Shown: one piece after another, positions 54,957 through 64,000 of the stretch
Layout: each line of letters begins with the position of its first letter
How positions within the stretch are numbered: the stretch's first letter is position 1
Assembly (NCBI GenBank): GCA_022813675.1
Contig: CP063375.1
Span: 1,748,001 to 1,812,000, forward strand
Direction: 5' to 3'
Length of the DNA: 64,000 bases
DNA from: Deferribacteraceae bacterium V6Fe1
Lineage (GTDB): Bacteria; Chrysiogenota; Deferribacteres; Deferribacterales; Deferrivibrionaceae
The notes under the pieces: model-generated
The model's input: only the letters and a program-made list of their open reading frames with translations
Database searches by the model: none
Told to the model about the DNA's origin: nothing
Translations under genes and position numbers: made by a program

Positions 54957-56054
54957 ATGTTTTATGAAGAGAAGTTGGCGAGGCTTATTTGTGAATACAG
55001 CCTTGATGTAAAGGAAAATCAGATTATTGAAATCAGGGGCGAGGTTTGTGCCGAGCCTCTGATTAAGGCACTTTATAAAAAAATATTGCAAATGGGGGCT
55101 TACCCTATTGTTAAAATGAGCTTTACCGAGCAATTGTCTTATTTTTATAAATATGCGAATGAAAATCAACTAAAGCTGATTCCCGAAAGCATAATGACAG
55201 GTGCAAAGACTCATCACGCTTTGATTCACATTGACTCAGAGTCAAATACGAAACAATTATCAGTTGTAGATAAACAAAAGGTAGCTTTAAACAGAAATGC
55301 CACAAAAGTTTTGAAAGATATAATGTTTGAAAGGGAAGCAAAAGGGGATTTTAAGTGGACAATTGCTCCTTATCCGACATCAAGTATGGCTCAAGATGCT
55401 GAAATGGATATAGAATCATATTCACAATTTGTGTTTGATGCATGTAAACTTAACGAAGATGACCCTGTCACTGCTTGGAGTAAAGTAAAAGATTATCAAG
55501 AAGGAATTGTCAAACGATTGACCGGCACAAAGACTATTAGGATAGTTGGAGATAAGACAGATTTGACACTGAATGTGGAAGGTAGAAAGTGGATAAATTG
55601 CTGTGGAAAACACAATATGCCTGACGGGGAGGTTTTTACAAGCCCTGTTGAAAATAGTGCCACTGGTGCAATGTATTTTGATATGCCTACATCATTTTTA
55701 GGTGTGGAAGTTCATGGTGTTTTGTTAAAATTTGAAAATGGAAAAGTAATTGATGCTAAAGCCGAAAAAAATGAAGATTTTCTTATGAAAATGCTTGAGA
55801 CCGACGAAGGTGCTAAGTTTGTTGGTGAAATAGCCTTTGGGCTTAATGACAATATAAAATTCCCATCTAAAAATATTCTTTTTGACGAAAAAATAGGTGA
55901 GACTATGCATTTGGCTGTCGGCTCATCATATCCTGAAGCCGGAGGTAAAAACAAATCAGGACTTCACTGGGATTTGATAAAATCTATGAAAGACGGTGAA
56001 GTTTACTGTGACGGCAAACTTGTTTATAAAAACGGAAGGTTTATTGATGGATAA
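54957..56054 (+). CDS. M29-family (AmpS/aminopeptidase T-like) metallopeptidase
   Basis: 365 residues from the ATG at 54957 (AGGTGAC site; a GTG nine bases upstream is part of that site). M29 motifs: N-terminal REV-like QIIEIRGEV, the metal region MPDGEVFTSP, GEIAFGLND, MHLAVGSSYPEAGGKNKSGLHWD. Releases N-terminal amino acids; cobalt, zinc or magnesium dependent. Follows eno by 9 bp and overlaps the alcohol dehydrogenase gene by 8 bp. Confidence 0.93.
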   Translation: MFYEEKLARLICEYSLDVKENQIIEIRGEVCAEPLIKALYKKILQMGAYPIVKMSFTEQLSYFYKYANENQLKLIPESIMTGAKTHHALIHIDSESNTKQLSVVDKQKVALNRNATKVLKDIMFEREAKGDFKWTIAPYPTSSMAQDAEMDIESYSQFVFDACKLNEDDPVTAWSKVKDYQEGIVKRLTGTKTIRIVGDKTDLTLNVEGRKWINCCGKHNMPDGEVFTSPVENSATGAMYFDMPTSFLGVEVHGVLLKFENGKVIDAKAEKNEDFLMKMLETDEGAKFVGEIAFGLNDNIKFPSKNILFDEKIGETMHLAVGSSYPEAGGKNKSGLHWDLIKSMKDGEVYCDGKLVYKNGRFIDG

Positions 56055-57129
56055 GTTTTACTTTTATGGCCCGGTAAAAACCTTTTTCAAGTATGAAAAA
56101 GATGAAATATTTACCGAGCTTCTAAAAGATTTTAATAAAGTAGGCGTTGTTTCTGGCAAGACTTCCATTTATAAGACCGGATTTAAAGATTTTTTGGTTG
56201 ATATATTTAAAGGGAAAGAGTTTTTATTCTTCGATGAAGTAGAGGAAAACCCTTCGATAAATACCATTATTAAGGGTGGAAAATTTTTAAGAAAAAATAG
56301 ATGTGAGATTGCTATCGGTTTTGGTGGCGGCAGCAGTCTTGACGCGGCTAAGGCTATGGCGTGTTTTGCAAATAATGATTTTGGTTTTTATGAGCTTTTG
56401 AAAAAAGAAAAGGTTTCTCCGTCACTGCCGTTGATTTTGGTGCCCACTACATGCGGTACGGGTAGCGAGGTAAATAATTATAGCATAATTACTGATAAAG
56501 AGGCAGTTGATAAGATAAATTTTTCAAAAGAGTCTACCTTTGCTAATTATGCGGTCCTTTTGCCTGAATACTTAAAATTTTTAAATGAAGAAATTTTGAT
56601 ATCCACTGTATTTGATGCCTTTACACATGCTTTTGAAGGTTATATTTCGCTAAGGGCAACACCTTTCAGCGATTTTATTGCAGAAGAGGCAATGGTAAAT
56701 ATTTTGCAGCTGCTTAAAGATTTTTATGAAAATAAGATATTTGATTATGACCTTGCTTTATATTCATCCACCCTTGCGGGGTTTGTAATTCTTCATACGG
56801 GGACAACCCTGCTGCATGCTTTCGGTTATTATCTTACAAATCATAAAAATATACATCATGGCAAAGCTAACGCAATTTTATTGCCCAAATACTTTCAGAT
56901 TCTTAAAGATGGAAAGGTTGATAAGATTGACAATGTCTTGAGACTAATTGAAAAGGCAGACTTTGATATGTTTGGCTTTATAGATGAATTTTATATGGGC
57001 TCAGATATTAAAAATATTTTACAAGGCAGTGAGATAGAAAAGTTTGTAACTTATTCTATTGGTAAGAAAAATGCTGCATTTACCCCGATAAATACCGACT
57101 TTGATAATATTGTGAAATATTTTATTTGA
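56047..57129 (+). CDS. Iron-containing alcohol dehydrogenase family protein
   Basis: 360 residues from the ATG at 56047 (GGAAGG seven bases upstream), overlapping the peptidase gene by 8 bp. NAD-binding GFGGGSSLDAAKAMA, PTTCGTGSEVNNYSII, and metal ligands in DAFTHAFEGY and GYYLTNHKNIHHGKANA. Family members reduce aldehydes or ketones; the substrate is not evident. Ends 6 bp from the stop of the convergent transglycosylase gene. Confidence 0.93.
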   Translation: MDKFYFYGPVKTFFKYEKDEIFTELLKDFNKVGVVSGKTSIYKTGFKDFLVDIFKGKEFLFFDEVEENPSINTIIKGGKFLRKNRCEIAIGFGGGSSLDAAKAMACFANNDFGFYELLKKEKVSPSLPLILVPTTCGTGSEVNNYSIITDKEAVDKINFSKESTFANYAVLLPEYLKFLNEEILISTVFDAFTHAFEGYISLRATPFSDFIAEEAMVNILQLLKDFYENKIFDYDLALYSSTLAGFVILHTGTTLLHAFGYYLTNHKNIHHGKANAILLPKYFQILKDGKVDKIDNVLRLIEKADFDMFGFIDEFYMGSDIKNILQGSEIEKFVTYSIGKKNAAFTPINTDFDNIVKYFI

Positions 57130-57135
57130 TTTGTG

Positions 57136-57726
57136 CTATTGATTTTGTTTGTTTTCCGTAGGGTAGATTTCAAGTATTTTTTTAATATAAGTCTTTGTTT
57201 CAATAAAGTCGGGGACTGACATATTTTTTAATACATTTTGCGGACCCGCATTGTAAGCGGAAAGTGCAAGTTGTAAATCATTAAATCTTTTAAGCTGTAT
57301 TGACAGATACTTTGTCCCTGCTTCAATATTTTCCATATAATTAAAAGGCCTTTCAAAACCCATTTCAAAAAATGTGACAGGCATTACCTGCATTAGGCCT
57401 ATTGCACCTGTCCTTGATATAGCAAATTCATTGTATTTAGACTCCACTTCTACTACGGCTTTAACAAGTTCCGGGTCTACGCCATACTTTATTGCAGTTT
57501 TATCTATAATTTTATCAATCTCATCTTTTGACGTTTTTCGAATAATGATACCGATATCCTTTAAAATATATTTTACCAAAAGAAATACGCTCGTTGTCCT
57601 TGTTTTGACGTAAAATGGGTTGAGCAGGGCTTTGGGATTTAAAGTGGTTACAAAACAGATAGTATTTACGGATAAAATATAAATCAGAAATGATATGAAT
57701 ATCAGTTTATATATTCTTGATAACAT
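57136..57726 (-). CDS. SLT-type lytic transglycosylase
   Basis: 196 residues. N-terminal membrane anchor or signal (about 8-27), then an SLT domain: catalytic Glu in VVEVESKYNEFAISRTGA, GLMQVMP, and LALSAYNAGPQNV near the end. Cleaves peptidoglycan glycan strands, leaving 1,6-anhydromuramic ends, in the periplasm. Small, single-domain form. Monocistronic; divergent from metF. Confidence 0.92.
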   Translation of the reverse strand: MLSRIYKLIFISFLIYILSVNTICFVTTLNPKALLNPFYVKTRTTSVFLLVKYILKDIGIIIRKTSKDEIDKIIDKTAIKYGVDPELVKAVVEVESKYNEFAISRTGAIGLMQVMPVTFFEMGFERPFNYMENIEAGTKYLSIQLKRFNDLQLALSAYNAGPQNVLKNMSVPDFIETKTYIKKILEIYPTENKQNQ

Positions 57727-57807
57727 ATCTTAATATTTCATAAAAAGTGCTTGCGGTCAATTGTTTTAATATGTTATTTTTCTTTAAAAAGTAAACAAGA
57801 GGTTATG

Positions 57808-58659
57808 ATGAAAATATCCGATATATTGAAAAGTAAAGATTTTTTAATATCTTTTGAATTTTTTCCACCTAAAAAAGAGGAGAATGAGCATATACTCTTT
57901 GAAACTATTTCCAAATTAAAACCATATAATCCTGACTTTGTATCAATTACTTACGGTGCGGGAGGAAGCACGAGGGAAAAGACTGCTTACTGGACAAAAC
58001 ATATAAAAGAAGACTTTGGGCTGAATGTAATGATGCATCTTACTTGTGTTGCTGCGACTGCCGAGGAGATTAGTGAAAATTTAAGAATGCTTGAGAAAAA
58101 TGACATAAAAAATATTCTTGCTTTAAGAGGTGACCCGCCTAAGGATTTTCCGGAAGATAAGATAAAAAAAGATTTTAAATATGCTTATGAGTTGGTTAGG
58201 TTTATTAAAAGTAAGAACGATTTTTCAATAGGTGTTGCCGGCTACCCTGAAGGCCATTTGGAGTCTCCTAATTTAAATAAAGATATTGAGTATTTAAAAA
58301 TGAAAGTGGATAGCGGGGCTGATTTTGTTGTTACTCAGTTATTTTTTGATAATGGATATTTTTATGACTTTATGGATAGGGCACTAAAGTATAATATAAA
58401 TGTCCCGATTTTACCGGGTATTATGCCTATAACCAATATCAATCAAGTTATAAGATTTACTCAGATGTGCGGAGCTACCGTACCTGAAAGTTTGGTGCAA
58501 AGTATGGCGGACAAGAGTGAAGAATATATGTTTGAAGTCGGTGTGGAATATTGTATAAAGCAATGTGCCGATTTGAAAAAGCATGGTTGTAAGGGGCTAC
58601 ATTTTTACACATTGAATAAATCCGAAGCTACAAAAATGGTTTTAGAGGGGTTAAAGTGA
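57808..58659 (+). CDS. metF: 5,10-methylenetetrahydrofolate reductase
   Basis: About 283 residues. FAD enzyme producing 5-methyl-THF for methionine synthesis. Motifs: FEFFPPKKEEN, VSITYGAGGS, HLTCVAAT, ILALRGDPP, and the VTQLFFDNGYFYDF barrel strand. Two adjacent ATG codons (57805 and 57808) follow an AGAGG site; 57808 has better spacing. The stop overlaps the GTG start of the radical SAM gene. Confidence 0.95.
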   Translation: MKISDILKSKDFLISFEFFPPKKEENEHILFETISKLKPYNPDFVSITYGAGGSTREKTAYWTKHIKEDFGLNVMMHLTCVAATAEEISENLRMLEKNDIKNILALRGDPPKDFPEDKIKKDFKYAYELVRFIKSKNDFSIGVAGYPEGHLESPNLNKDIEYLKMKVDSGADFVVTQLFFDNGYFYDFMDRALKYNINVPILPGIMPITNINQVIRFTQMCGATVPESLVQSMADKSEEYMFEVGVEYCIKQCADLKKHGCKGLHFYTLNKSEATKMVLEGLK

Positions 58660-59549
58660 TTTTAGATTATTCTCCTGAATATACCTATCCGCTTTATCGC
58701 CCGCCGAGTGAGGCTTACTCTCTCATTTTTCAGATAACGGAAGGTTGTTCTTACAATAAATGCACTTTTTGCGGAATGTATGTTGATAAGCATTTCTCCT
58801 TGAAAAGCTTTGATAAATTTAAGCTTGAAGTGGATAGAATGCCTATAAATTACAGGCACGCCGTTAAAAGAATATTTTTGGCTGACGGTGATGCCGTAGC
58901 TTATCCTACTGAAGGGCTTATAAAGATATTGGATTATTTGAACGAAAATTTTCCAAATATTGAAAGGATAAGTTCTTATGCCGGAGCACATGCGCTCATG
59001 AAAAAGAAAATAGACGAGTGGGAAGAGCTTAGAAAAAGGAAACTGACACTTTTATATTTTGGTTTGGAAAGCGGTAATGATGAAGTCTTGACCCTTATGA
59101 ATAAGGGGATGAAAAGTCAGAAGGTTAAGAAAAAAATCTTGGAGCTTCAAGGGATTGGTTTTGACTTTTCAGTAATGGTGATTCTTGGTGCAGGTGGCAA
59201 ACTTTTATCTGATGTTCATGCAAAAGATACCGCCTTGTGGATAAATGATGTAAATCCTAAATATTTAGGGATGCTTACACTTTTTATAAGAAGGAAAAAG
59301 GATTATTTTGATAAAATTATGACTCCTACTATCGGAGATTTGATTGAAGAGTCTAAAAGAATACTGGAAGGGATTGAAACGAAAGGGGTTATTTTTAGAA
59401 GCAATCATATTTCAAATTTTGTAACTCTAAAAGGGGTTTTAAGCGAAGATAAAGGAAAATTGCTTAATCAAATCGATCAAACTCTTGACTATCTTAAATC
59501 AAAAGGTTTGTTCAACAAATACCCTGATTATTATCGTGAAGAGTTTTAA
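58656..59549 (+). CDS. Radical SAM protein with a CX4CX2C cluster motif
   Basis: 297 residues. Elp3/COG1032-like barrel with the cluster loop GCSYNKCTFCGMY, which is C-x4-C-x2-C rather than the usual C-x3-C-x2-C. FLADGDAV, LYFGLESGNDEVLTLMNKG and VMVILGAGG strands follow. No TRAM, B12 or GNAT domain, so no substrate can be named. GTG start overlapping the metF stop. Confidence 0.87.
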   Translation: MILDYSPEYTYPLYRPPSEAYSLIFQITEGCSYNKCTFCGMYVDKHFSLKSFDKFKLEVDRMPINYRHAVKRIFLADGDAVAYPTEGLIKILDYLNENFPNIERISSYAGAHALMKKKIDEWEELRKRKLTLLYFGLESGNDEVLTLMNKGMKSQKVKKKILELQGIGFDFSVMVILGAGGKLLSDVHAKDTALWINDVNPKYLGMLTLFIRRKKDYFDKIMTPTIGDLIEESKRILEGIETKGVIFRSNHISNFVTLKGVLSEDKGKLLNQIDQTLDYLKSKGLFNKYPDYYREEF

Positions 59550-59554
59550 TTTTT

Positions 59555-60193
59555 ATGAAAAATATAATCTTTGTCCCTTCCCTAAAAGAGGCTCGCTCTC
59601 TTTTTAATATCGATTTTAACATAACCGATAAAGGGTTTTATGAAGGGTATTTGCAAAATTATAAAATAATTGTTTCCGGAGTAAGTAAAACAAATATTTC
59701 TATTGCAGCAACTTATACCTTTACAAATGAAGTCCCCAATGTCGCATATCTTGTTGGGATTGCAGGTTGTTACAGACAGTCTGATTTAAATATCGGTGAT
59801 GTCGTATGTGTTTGTGAGGATTTTTTTGTAGATGAGGGGGCTTTGGTAGAAAACAATCTACTGATGTTGCATGAGCTTGGTTTTGGTGTTTGTGATTTTA
59901 ATAGGGTAGGTTTTAATACGGTTGACAATTTACCCGCTGTTAAATCAAATACAGTTTCTTTTTTGAGCTCAAAAGATAATTTGGCTGAAATATATTATAA
60001 TAAAACTGCTGCAGACATAGAAAATATGGAAGGAGCAAGTTTCGGCTTAGTATGTAATAAATTTAAAGTAACATCCTTTCAAATAAGAGCAATTTCAAAT
60101 CATTGCGGTGACAGAAATAAACAGAAATGGAATGCTAAGAAAGCTCTTGATAATCTTCAGAAATATCTATTTGAAAATATTATAAAAATATAA
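59555..60193 (+). CDS. mqnB: Futalosine hydrolase
   Basis: 212 residues of the nucleoside phosphorylase/hydrolase family. VGIAGCYRQSDLNIGDVV, the DIENMEGASFGLVC substrate motif, and FQIRAISNHCGDRNKQKWN are typical of MqnB, which releases hypoxanthine from futalosine in the alternative menaquinone route. MTA/SAH nucleosidase is the alternative but would show a different MExAA context. No other mqn gene is in the window. Its start has a weak ribosome site. Confidence 0.88.
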   Translation: MKNIIFVPSLKEARSLFNIDFNITDKGFYEGYLQNYKIIVSGVSKTNISIAATYTFTNEVPNVAYLVGIAGCYRQSDLNIGDVVCVCEDFFVDEGALVENNLLMLHELGFGVCDFNRVGFNTVDNLPAVKSNTVSFLSSKDNLAEIYYNKTAADIENMEGASFGLVCNKFKVTSFQIRAISNHCGDRNKQKWNAKKALDNLQKYLFENIIKI

Positions 60194-60267
60194 GTTCAGT
60201 TATTATAAAATATTATTTTGAAAATAATCTCTTTTTATATGTTGATTAAATACTTATTATTTAAATC

Positions 60268-60313
60268 TTTTTAATCTGTTTTTAAATGTATCTGTTTTAT
60301 ACATCTGATTAAA
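60268..60313. promoter_or_regulatory. Imperfect dyad upstream of the carboxylase operon
   Basis: Inner arms ATGTAT (60286-60291) / ATACAT (60299-60304) with a 7-base centre; outer arms TTTAATCtG and CTGATTAAA flank them nearly symmetrically. It ends just before a TTGACT (60322) and could be an operator or a leader structure. Confidence 0.3.
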
Positions 60314-60321
60314 TTAATTTG

Positions 60322-60352
60322 TTGACTTTAAAAATAAATTGTGTTTTATTAT
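60322..60352 (+). promoter_or_regulatory. Possible promoter of the acyl-CoA carboxylase operon
   Basis: TTGACT at 60322-60327 and TATTAT at 60347-60352 with a 19-bp spacer, slightly long for sigma-70; 30 bp before the ATG. Confidence 0.3.
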
Positions 60353-60382
60353 CACGGTAAAAACTAAAAAGGGGGATTTTAT

Positions 60383-61927
60383 ATGGAAGAAAAGATCAAA
60401 CAGTTAATGGAGCTTAATGAGAAAGCTGAGCTTGGGGGCGGTGTCGAAAGAATTAAGAAGATGCACAGTCAAGGTAAATTGACAGCAAGAGAAAGGATTG
60501 ATAAGTTGTTGGATAAGGGGACATTTGTTGAGCTTGATAAGTTTGTTGTCCATAGATGTAACTATTTTGGAATGGAAAAAAATAAAATATTAGGTGATGG
60601 TGTAGTTACCGGTTACGGTAAGATAAATGGTAGAACAGTATTTGTTTTTGCGCAGGATTTTACTGTTTTCGGTGGTTCTTTGTCAGAAATGTTTGCCAAA
60701 AAGATTTGCAAGATTATGGATCTTGCTATGGAAGTGGGTGCTCCGGTTATTGGTCTTAATGATTCAGGTGGCGCGCGTATTCAGGAAGGGGTTTTGTCAT
60801 TGGCGGGTTATGCAGATATTTTCTTAAGAAATAGTCTTGCAAGCGGCGTTGTCCCTCAGATTTCAGCAATTATGGGACCATGTGCAGGTGGTGCAGTTTA
60901 CTCTCCTGCTTTGACCGACTTCATTTTTATGGTTAAAGAAACAAGTTATATGTTTATTACAGGCCCGGAGGTTGTAAAAACCGTTACAAGTGAAGTAGTT
61001 ACAAAGGAGGAGCTTGGCGGTGCAATGACTCACAACACTAAGAGTGGTGTTGCACATTTTGCTGCCGAAAATGACGAGGACTGTCTTCTTAAAATAAGAG
61101 AGCTTATGAGCTATCTTCCAAATAACAATATGGAAGATGCACCGATTGTGCCTACCAAAGATGATCCAAATAGAGTGGAAATGTCTTTGAGGGATATGGT
61201 GCCTGTTGACCCTAACAAACCATATGACATGAAAGAGATTATTCAAAAAGTTGTAGATGATGGCAATTTCTTTGAAGTTCAAGAGTTTTTTGCTAAAAAT
61301 ATAATTGTCGGTTTTGGAAGGTTAAATGGCAAGACAATAGGTATAGTTGCTAATCAACCATCTGTATTGGCTGGTGCACTTGATATAGACTCTTCAGTTA
61401 AAGGTGCAAGATTTGTAAGATTCTGTGATGCTTTTAATATACCACTTCTGACATTTGTTGATGTACCTGGATTTATGCCCGGTGTATCACAAGAATATGG
61501 CGGAATTATTAAGCACGGTGCGAAACTTCTTTACGCTTACTGTGAAGCGACAGTTCCAAAAGTTACCCTTATTACAAGAAAAGCTTACGGTGGTGCTTAT
61601 GACGTATTGAGCTCAAAGCATGTGAGAGGTGATATAAATTATGCTTATCCTACAGCTGAAATTGCAGTAATGGGGCCTGATGGTGCTGTTCAAATCCTTT
61701 TTAGTAAAGAGGTGGCAAGTGCAAAAGACCCTGTGGCTAAGAAAAAAGAGCTTACGGATAATTACAGAGAAACATTCGCAAATCCATACAGAGCAGCAGA
61801 ATTAGGTTTTGTGGATGAGGTTATTTTGCCTGAATATACTCGACCAAGGTTGATTCAAGCATTTGAGCTGTTGGCAAATAAACGTCAATCTGTTCCACCT
61901 AAAAAACATGACAATTTGCCATTATAA
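60383..61927 (+). CDS. Acyl-CoA carboxylase carboxyltransferase subunit (propionyl-CoA carboxylase beta type)
   Basis: 514 residues with both crotonase-fold halves. Transfers CO2 from carboxybiotin to an acyl-CoA. Motifs: [23 protein letters not shown], the acyl-CoA site GGARIQEGV and [35 protein letters not shown], and C-terminal [25 protein letters not shown] with KAYGGAYDV. Closest in pattern to PCC-beta/methylmalonyl-CoA enzymes; acyl specificity is not certain from sequence. AAAGGGGGA ribosome site. Followed by the biotin carboxylase and carrier genes. Confidence 0.93.
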   Translation: MEEKIKQLMELNEKAELGGGVERIKKMHSQGKLTARERIDKLLDKGTFVELDKFVVHRCNYFGMEKNKILGDGVVTGYGKINGRTVFVFAQDFTVFGGSLSEMFAKKICKIMDLAMEVGAPVIGLNDSGGARIQEGVLSLAGYADIFLRNSLASGVVPQISAIMGPCAGGAVYSPALTDFIFMVKETSYMFITGPEVVKTVTSEVVTKEELGGAMTHNTKSGVAHFAAENDEDCLLKIRELMSYLPNNNMEDAPIVPTKDDPNRVEMSLRDMVPVDPNKPYDMKEIIQKVVDDGNFFEVQEFFAKNIIVGFGRLNGKTIGIVANQPSVLAGALDIDSSVKGARFVRFCDAFNIPLLTFVDVPGFMPGVSQEYGGIIKHGAKLLYAYCEATVPKVTLITRKAYGGAYDVLSSKHVRGDINYAYPTAEIAVMGPDGAVQILFSKEVASAKDPVAKKKELTDNYRETFANPYRAAELGFVDEVILPEYTRPRLIQAFELLANKRQSVPPKKHDNLPL

Positions 61928-61947
61928 AACGAGTATTGGAGGAAAAT

Positions 61948-63468
61948 ATGCCTGATATTAAAAAAGTATTGGTTGCAAATAGAGGAGAAATCGCCATAAG
62001 GGTTTTTAGGACATGCAGAAAGATGGGTATAGGCACTGTTGCCATTTATACCCATGCGGACAGAAAAGCACCGCATGTCAGATATGCAGATGAAGCATAC
62101 TGTATAACCGACAGTCCTGCTGATACAAGCTATTTAAAACAAGATCGAATTATAGATATAGCCAAGAAAACCGGAGCTGCTATTCATCCCGGATACGGAT
62201 TTTACGCTGAAAATGCGGGGTTTAGAAGGGCGTGCGATGATGCAGGTGTGATTTTTATTGGTCCGTCTGCAGAGCATATAGATATGATGGGAAGTAAGAC
62301 AGGGGCAAGAGCTGTTATGGCTGAAGCCGGTGTCCCCACTGTACCCGGCACCAAAAACCCTATTAGAGATATTGAAGAAGCTAAAAAAGTAGCAAGAGAG
62401 ATCGGTTATCCCATAATGCTAAAAGCTGTTTATGGTGGTGGCGGTAAAGGGATGAGGCTTGTGGAAAAAGAGGAAGATTTTGAATCATCTTTTAGAACAG
62501 CTAGTAGTGAAGCCCTTAATGCCTTTGGAAATGGTGATGTATATATGGAAAAATTTATTATCCAGCCTCACCATGTGGAAGTCCAGGTATTAGGTGATAT
62601 GCACGGCAACGGGATTCATCTTTTTGATAGGGAGTGTTCGATTCAAAGAAGGCATCAGAAGGTAATAGAAGAAGCACCTTCTCCGTTTATTAGTGAGGAG
62701 ACAAGGCAAAAGATGTGTACTGTGGCTGCTGAAGCGGTTAAAAAGATTGGATACTTTAGTGCCGGTACACTTGAATTCATTGTTGGTGCGGATCAAAACT
62801 TTTACTTTTTGGAAATGAATACAAGGCTACAGGTTGAGCATCCGGTTACAGAGCTTATTACCGGGATAGATATAGTAAGAGAGATGATATTTGTTGCAGA
62901 GGGGAAACCTCTCAATTATAAGCAGGAAGATATTGAAAGGCATGGACATGCGATTGAGTGCCGTATTTATGCAGAAGACCCATCAAACAACTTTGCACCT
63001 TCTCCGGGACTGCTAACAGTTTACCAGACTCCTGAAGGCCCAAATGTGAGGGTCGAGAGTGGTGCATACCAAGGATATGAAATCCCTCTTTACTATGACC
63101 CTATGATTGCAAAGGTTTGTGCTAATAGCAAGACAAGGGAAGGGGCAATAGAAAATATGAAGAGAATCCTCTCCGAATATATGGTCGCAGGAATTAAAAC
63201 TTCTATCCCATTCCACTTAAGTGTTTTGAAAAATAAAACATTTATAAGCGGAGTTTACGATACAGGGTTTATAGATAATAAGTTTGATATGGAAGAGATG
63301 AAAAGAAGAGCAAATGAAGATGTGGATGTCCCTGTGATTGCGGCAGCTATAAAGCAGCTTCTATCGGAAAAAATTTCTGCCTCTCGTGCCGTTACAAGAC
63401 CTGAAGTGGGTGATTCAAACTGGAAACGATTTGGTAGAAGTGTTAATTTTGCAAAAACATTAGGATAA
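61948..63468 (+). CDS. Biotin carboxylase subunit
   Basis: 506 residues from the ATG at 61948, which has a TTGGAGG site. ATP-grasp enzyme carboxylating biotin with bicarbonate. VLVANRGEIAIRVFR, GYGFYAENA, MLKAVYGGGGKGMRL, DRECSIQRRHQKVIEEAPSP, EMNTRLQVEHPVTE and AIECRIYAEDP are complete. The C-terminus extends some 50 residues past the usual AccC, as in PCC-alpha-like forms, but without a carrier domain, which is encoded separately. Confidence 0.95.
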   Translation: MPDIKKVLVANRGEIAIRVFRTCRKMGIGTVAIYTHADRKAPHVRYADEAYCITDSPADTSYLKQDRIIDIAKKTGAAIHPGYGFYAENAGFRRACDDAGVIFIGPSAEHIDMMGSKTGARAVMAEAGVPTVPGTKNPIRDIEEAKKVAREIGYPIMLKAVYGGGGKGMRLVEKEEDFESSFRTASSEALNAFGNGDVYMEKFIIQPHHVEVQVLGDMHGNGIHLFDRECSIQRRHQKVIEEAPSPFISEETRQKMCTVAAEAVKKIGYFSAGTLEFIVGADQNFYFLEMNTRLQVEHPVTELITGIDIVREMIFVAEGKPLNYKQEDIERHGHAIECRIYAEDPSNNFAPSPGLLTVYQTPEGPNVRVESGAYQGYEIPLYYDPMIAKVCANSKTREGAIENMKRILSEYMVAGIKTSIPFHLSVLKNKTFISGVYDTGFIDNKFDMEEMKRRANEDVDVPVIAAAIKQLLSEKISASRAVTRPEVGDSNWKRFGRSVNFAKTLG

Positions 63469-63478
63469 GGGGTGAGAT

Positions 63479-64000
63479 ATGGCTGTAAAAAGAAAATATT
63501 TTGCTACTGTTGAGGGGCATGAAGAAGAATTGTTGGTAGATCTTACCGAAGAAGCGCCTTCTAACTATACAGTTTTAATAAATGACAAAGAGTATAAGGT
63601 AGATTTTGAGCAGATTAATGAGACAATTTATTCAATAATAATAAACGGCAAATCTTATGCCATCGATATGAGCGAAAAAGGCGATAAATATGAAGTACTT
63701 GTCAATGGGGATACTTTTCACGTAGAAATACTTGATGAAATGAAAAAACTCATGAGGATGAGGACTTCTTCAACAGTCGAAGGAAGACAGGTTATCGAAG
63801 CTCCAATGCCAGGATATATTTGGAAAATGCTTAAAGATCCGGGTGATGAAGTCAAAGCCGGTGAGCCTATAATGATTTTGGTTGCAATGAAAATGGAGAA
63901 TGAAATCAAAGCTCCAAAAGATGGTGTTGTAACTGAAATATTTGTCAAAGCAAGTGAAGACCCAAATGAAAGTACCGTTGCAATGGGAGATAAATTAGCA
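63479..64000 (+). CDS. Biotin carboxyl carrier protein subunit, 3' end outside the window
   Basis: 174 residues visible, frame still open at base 64000; the last residues read GDKLA, so only a few residues should be missing. The N-terminal ~100 residues are strand-rich and probably join the other subunits; the C-terminal part (about 105-174) is a biotinyl domain with the biotin lysine in AMKMEN. The residue before AMKM is valine where glutamate is common. Starts 11 bp after the biotin carboxylase gene with an AGGGGTGAG site. Confidence 0.92.
   Translation, partial: MAVKRKYFATVEGHEEELLVDLTEEAPSNYTVLINDKEYKVDFEQINETIYSIIINGKSYAIDMSEKGDKYEVLVNGDTFHVEILDEMKKLMRMRTSSTVEGRQVIEAPMPGYIWKMLKDPGDEVKAGEPIMILVAMKMENEIKAPKDGVVTEIFVKASEDPNESTVAMGDKLA

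Noticed and set aside
60212-60228. ATTATTTT-G-AAAATAAT as terminator of mqnB
   Set aside because: Stem is all A-T with too small a loop; unlikely to terminate, though a T run follows.

Overview
The window is AT-rich, gene-dense bacterial chromosome from what looks like an anaerobic Gram-negative (diderm) organism. HldD, a signal-peptide-bearing beta-barrel protein and MurJ point to an outer membrane. A one-iron superoxide reductase, a 2-hydroxyacyl-CoA-dehydratase-like pair and several radical SAM enzymes point to anaerobiosis. Futalosine hydrolase points to the futalosine menaquinone route, and carboxyspermidine synthase/decarboxylase to the alternative spermidine route. Together with the AT-rich codon use this suggests a Deferribacterota-like lineage. 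That placement is inference; no rRNA or other decisive marker is present.

Layout. 1-7313 (minus): a chemosensory operon reading CheW-like, MCP, CheA-REC, CheB, CheR-TPR and a REC-histidine kinase cut by the window edge. 7359-9426 (plus): orphan response regulator, DsrE-like protein, PilZ protein. 9490-13449 (plus): EVE-domain protein, RtcB RNA ligase, a small unknown protein, and an HgdB/HgdC-like (possibly double-cubane) reductase pair, followed by a convergent superoxide reductase. 14089-18524: alanine/ornithine dehydrogenase family protein, Na+:alanine symporter, ammonium transporter and a small membrane protein. 18526-24255 (minus): three overlapping hybrid sensor kinases, the last in position but first transcribed of which has lost its phospho-accepting histidine. 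24374-25979: a Jag_N/FapA-type protein split into two frames at a run of eight T. 26096-27171: RidA and a methyltransferase-like protein. 27284-33103 (plus): polyprenyl diphosphate synthase, AmrS-type radical SAM enzyme, ApbE, NusG-II protein, Gx-transporter-like protein, Maf and acyl-CoA ligase. 33280-37832: DnaJ-TPR protein, XRE-cupin regulator, HU, agmatinase, HldD and aspartate-semialdehyde dehydrogenase. 37906-39372: a complete IS4-type element with 19-bp inverted repeats and a 9-bp target duplication. 39502-46862: PrmA-like methyltransferase, then (minus) MurJ, Dtd, metallo-hydrolase, arginine decarboxylase, carboxyspermidine dehydrogenase and decarboxylase. 47005-53550: IHF/HU-type protein, FmdB-like, thioredoxin, PepD, MnmD-like, NadB, outer-membrane protein and a radical-SAM-like protein without its cluster motif. 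53661-60193: enolase, M29 aminopeptidase, iron ADH, lytic transglycosylase, MetF, radical SAM protein, MqnB. 60383-64000: a three-subunit biotin-dependent acyl-CoA carboxylase, its last gene running off the window.

How genes work together. Agmatinase, arginine decarboxylase, carboxyspermidine dehydrogenase and decarboxylase make a full arginine-to-spermidine route, and the adjacent asd makes the aspartate semialdehyde that route consumes. The insertion sequence sits inside this neighbourhood, in the 5' region of asd. The ispB-like/apbE/NusG-II/Gx-transporter group resembles in gene content part of the flavin-based extracellular electron transfer locus of Firmicutes and would suit a metal-reducing anaerobe. 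The chemosensory operon, the three hybrid kinases and the PilZ protein form a dense signalling region in the first 25 kb with no DNA-binding output domain in view.

No tRNA, rRNA or CRISPR array was recognised. Coordinates of motifs were counted by hand. Homology statements rest on motif recognition, not on database searches.
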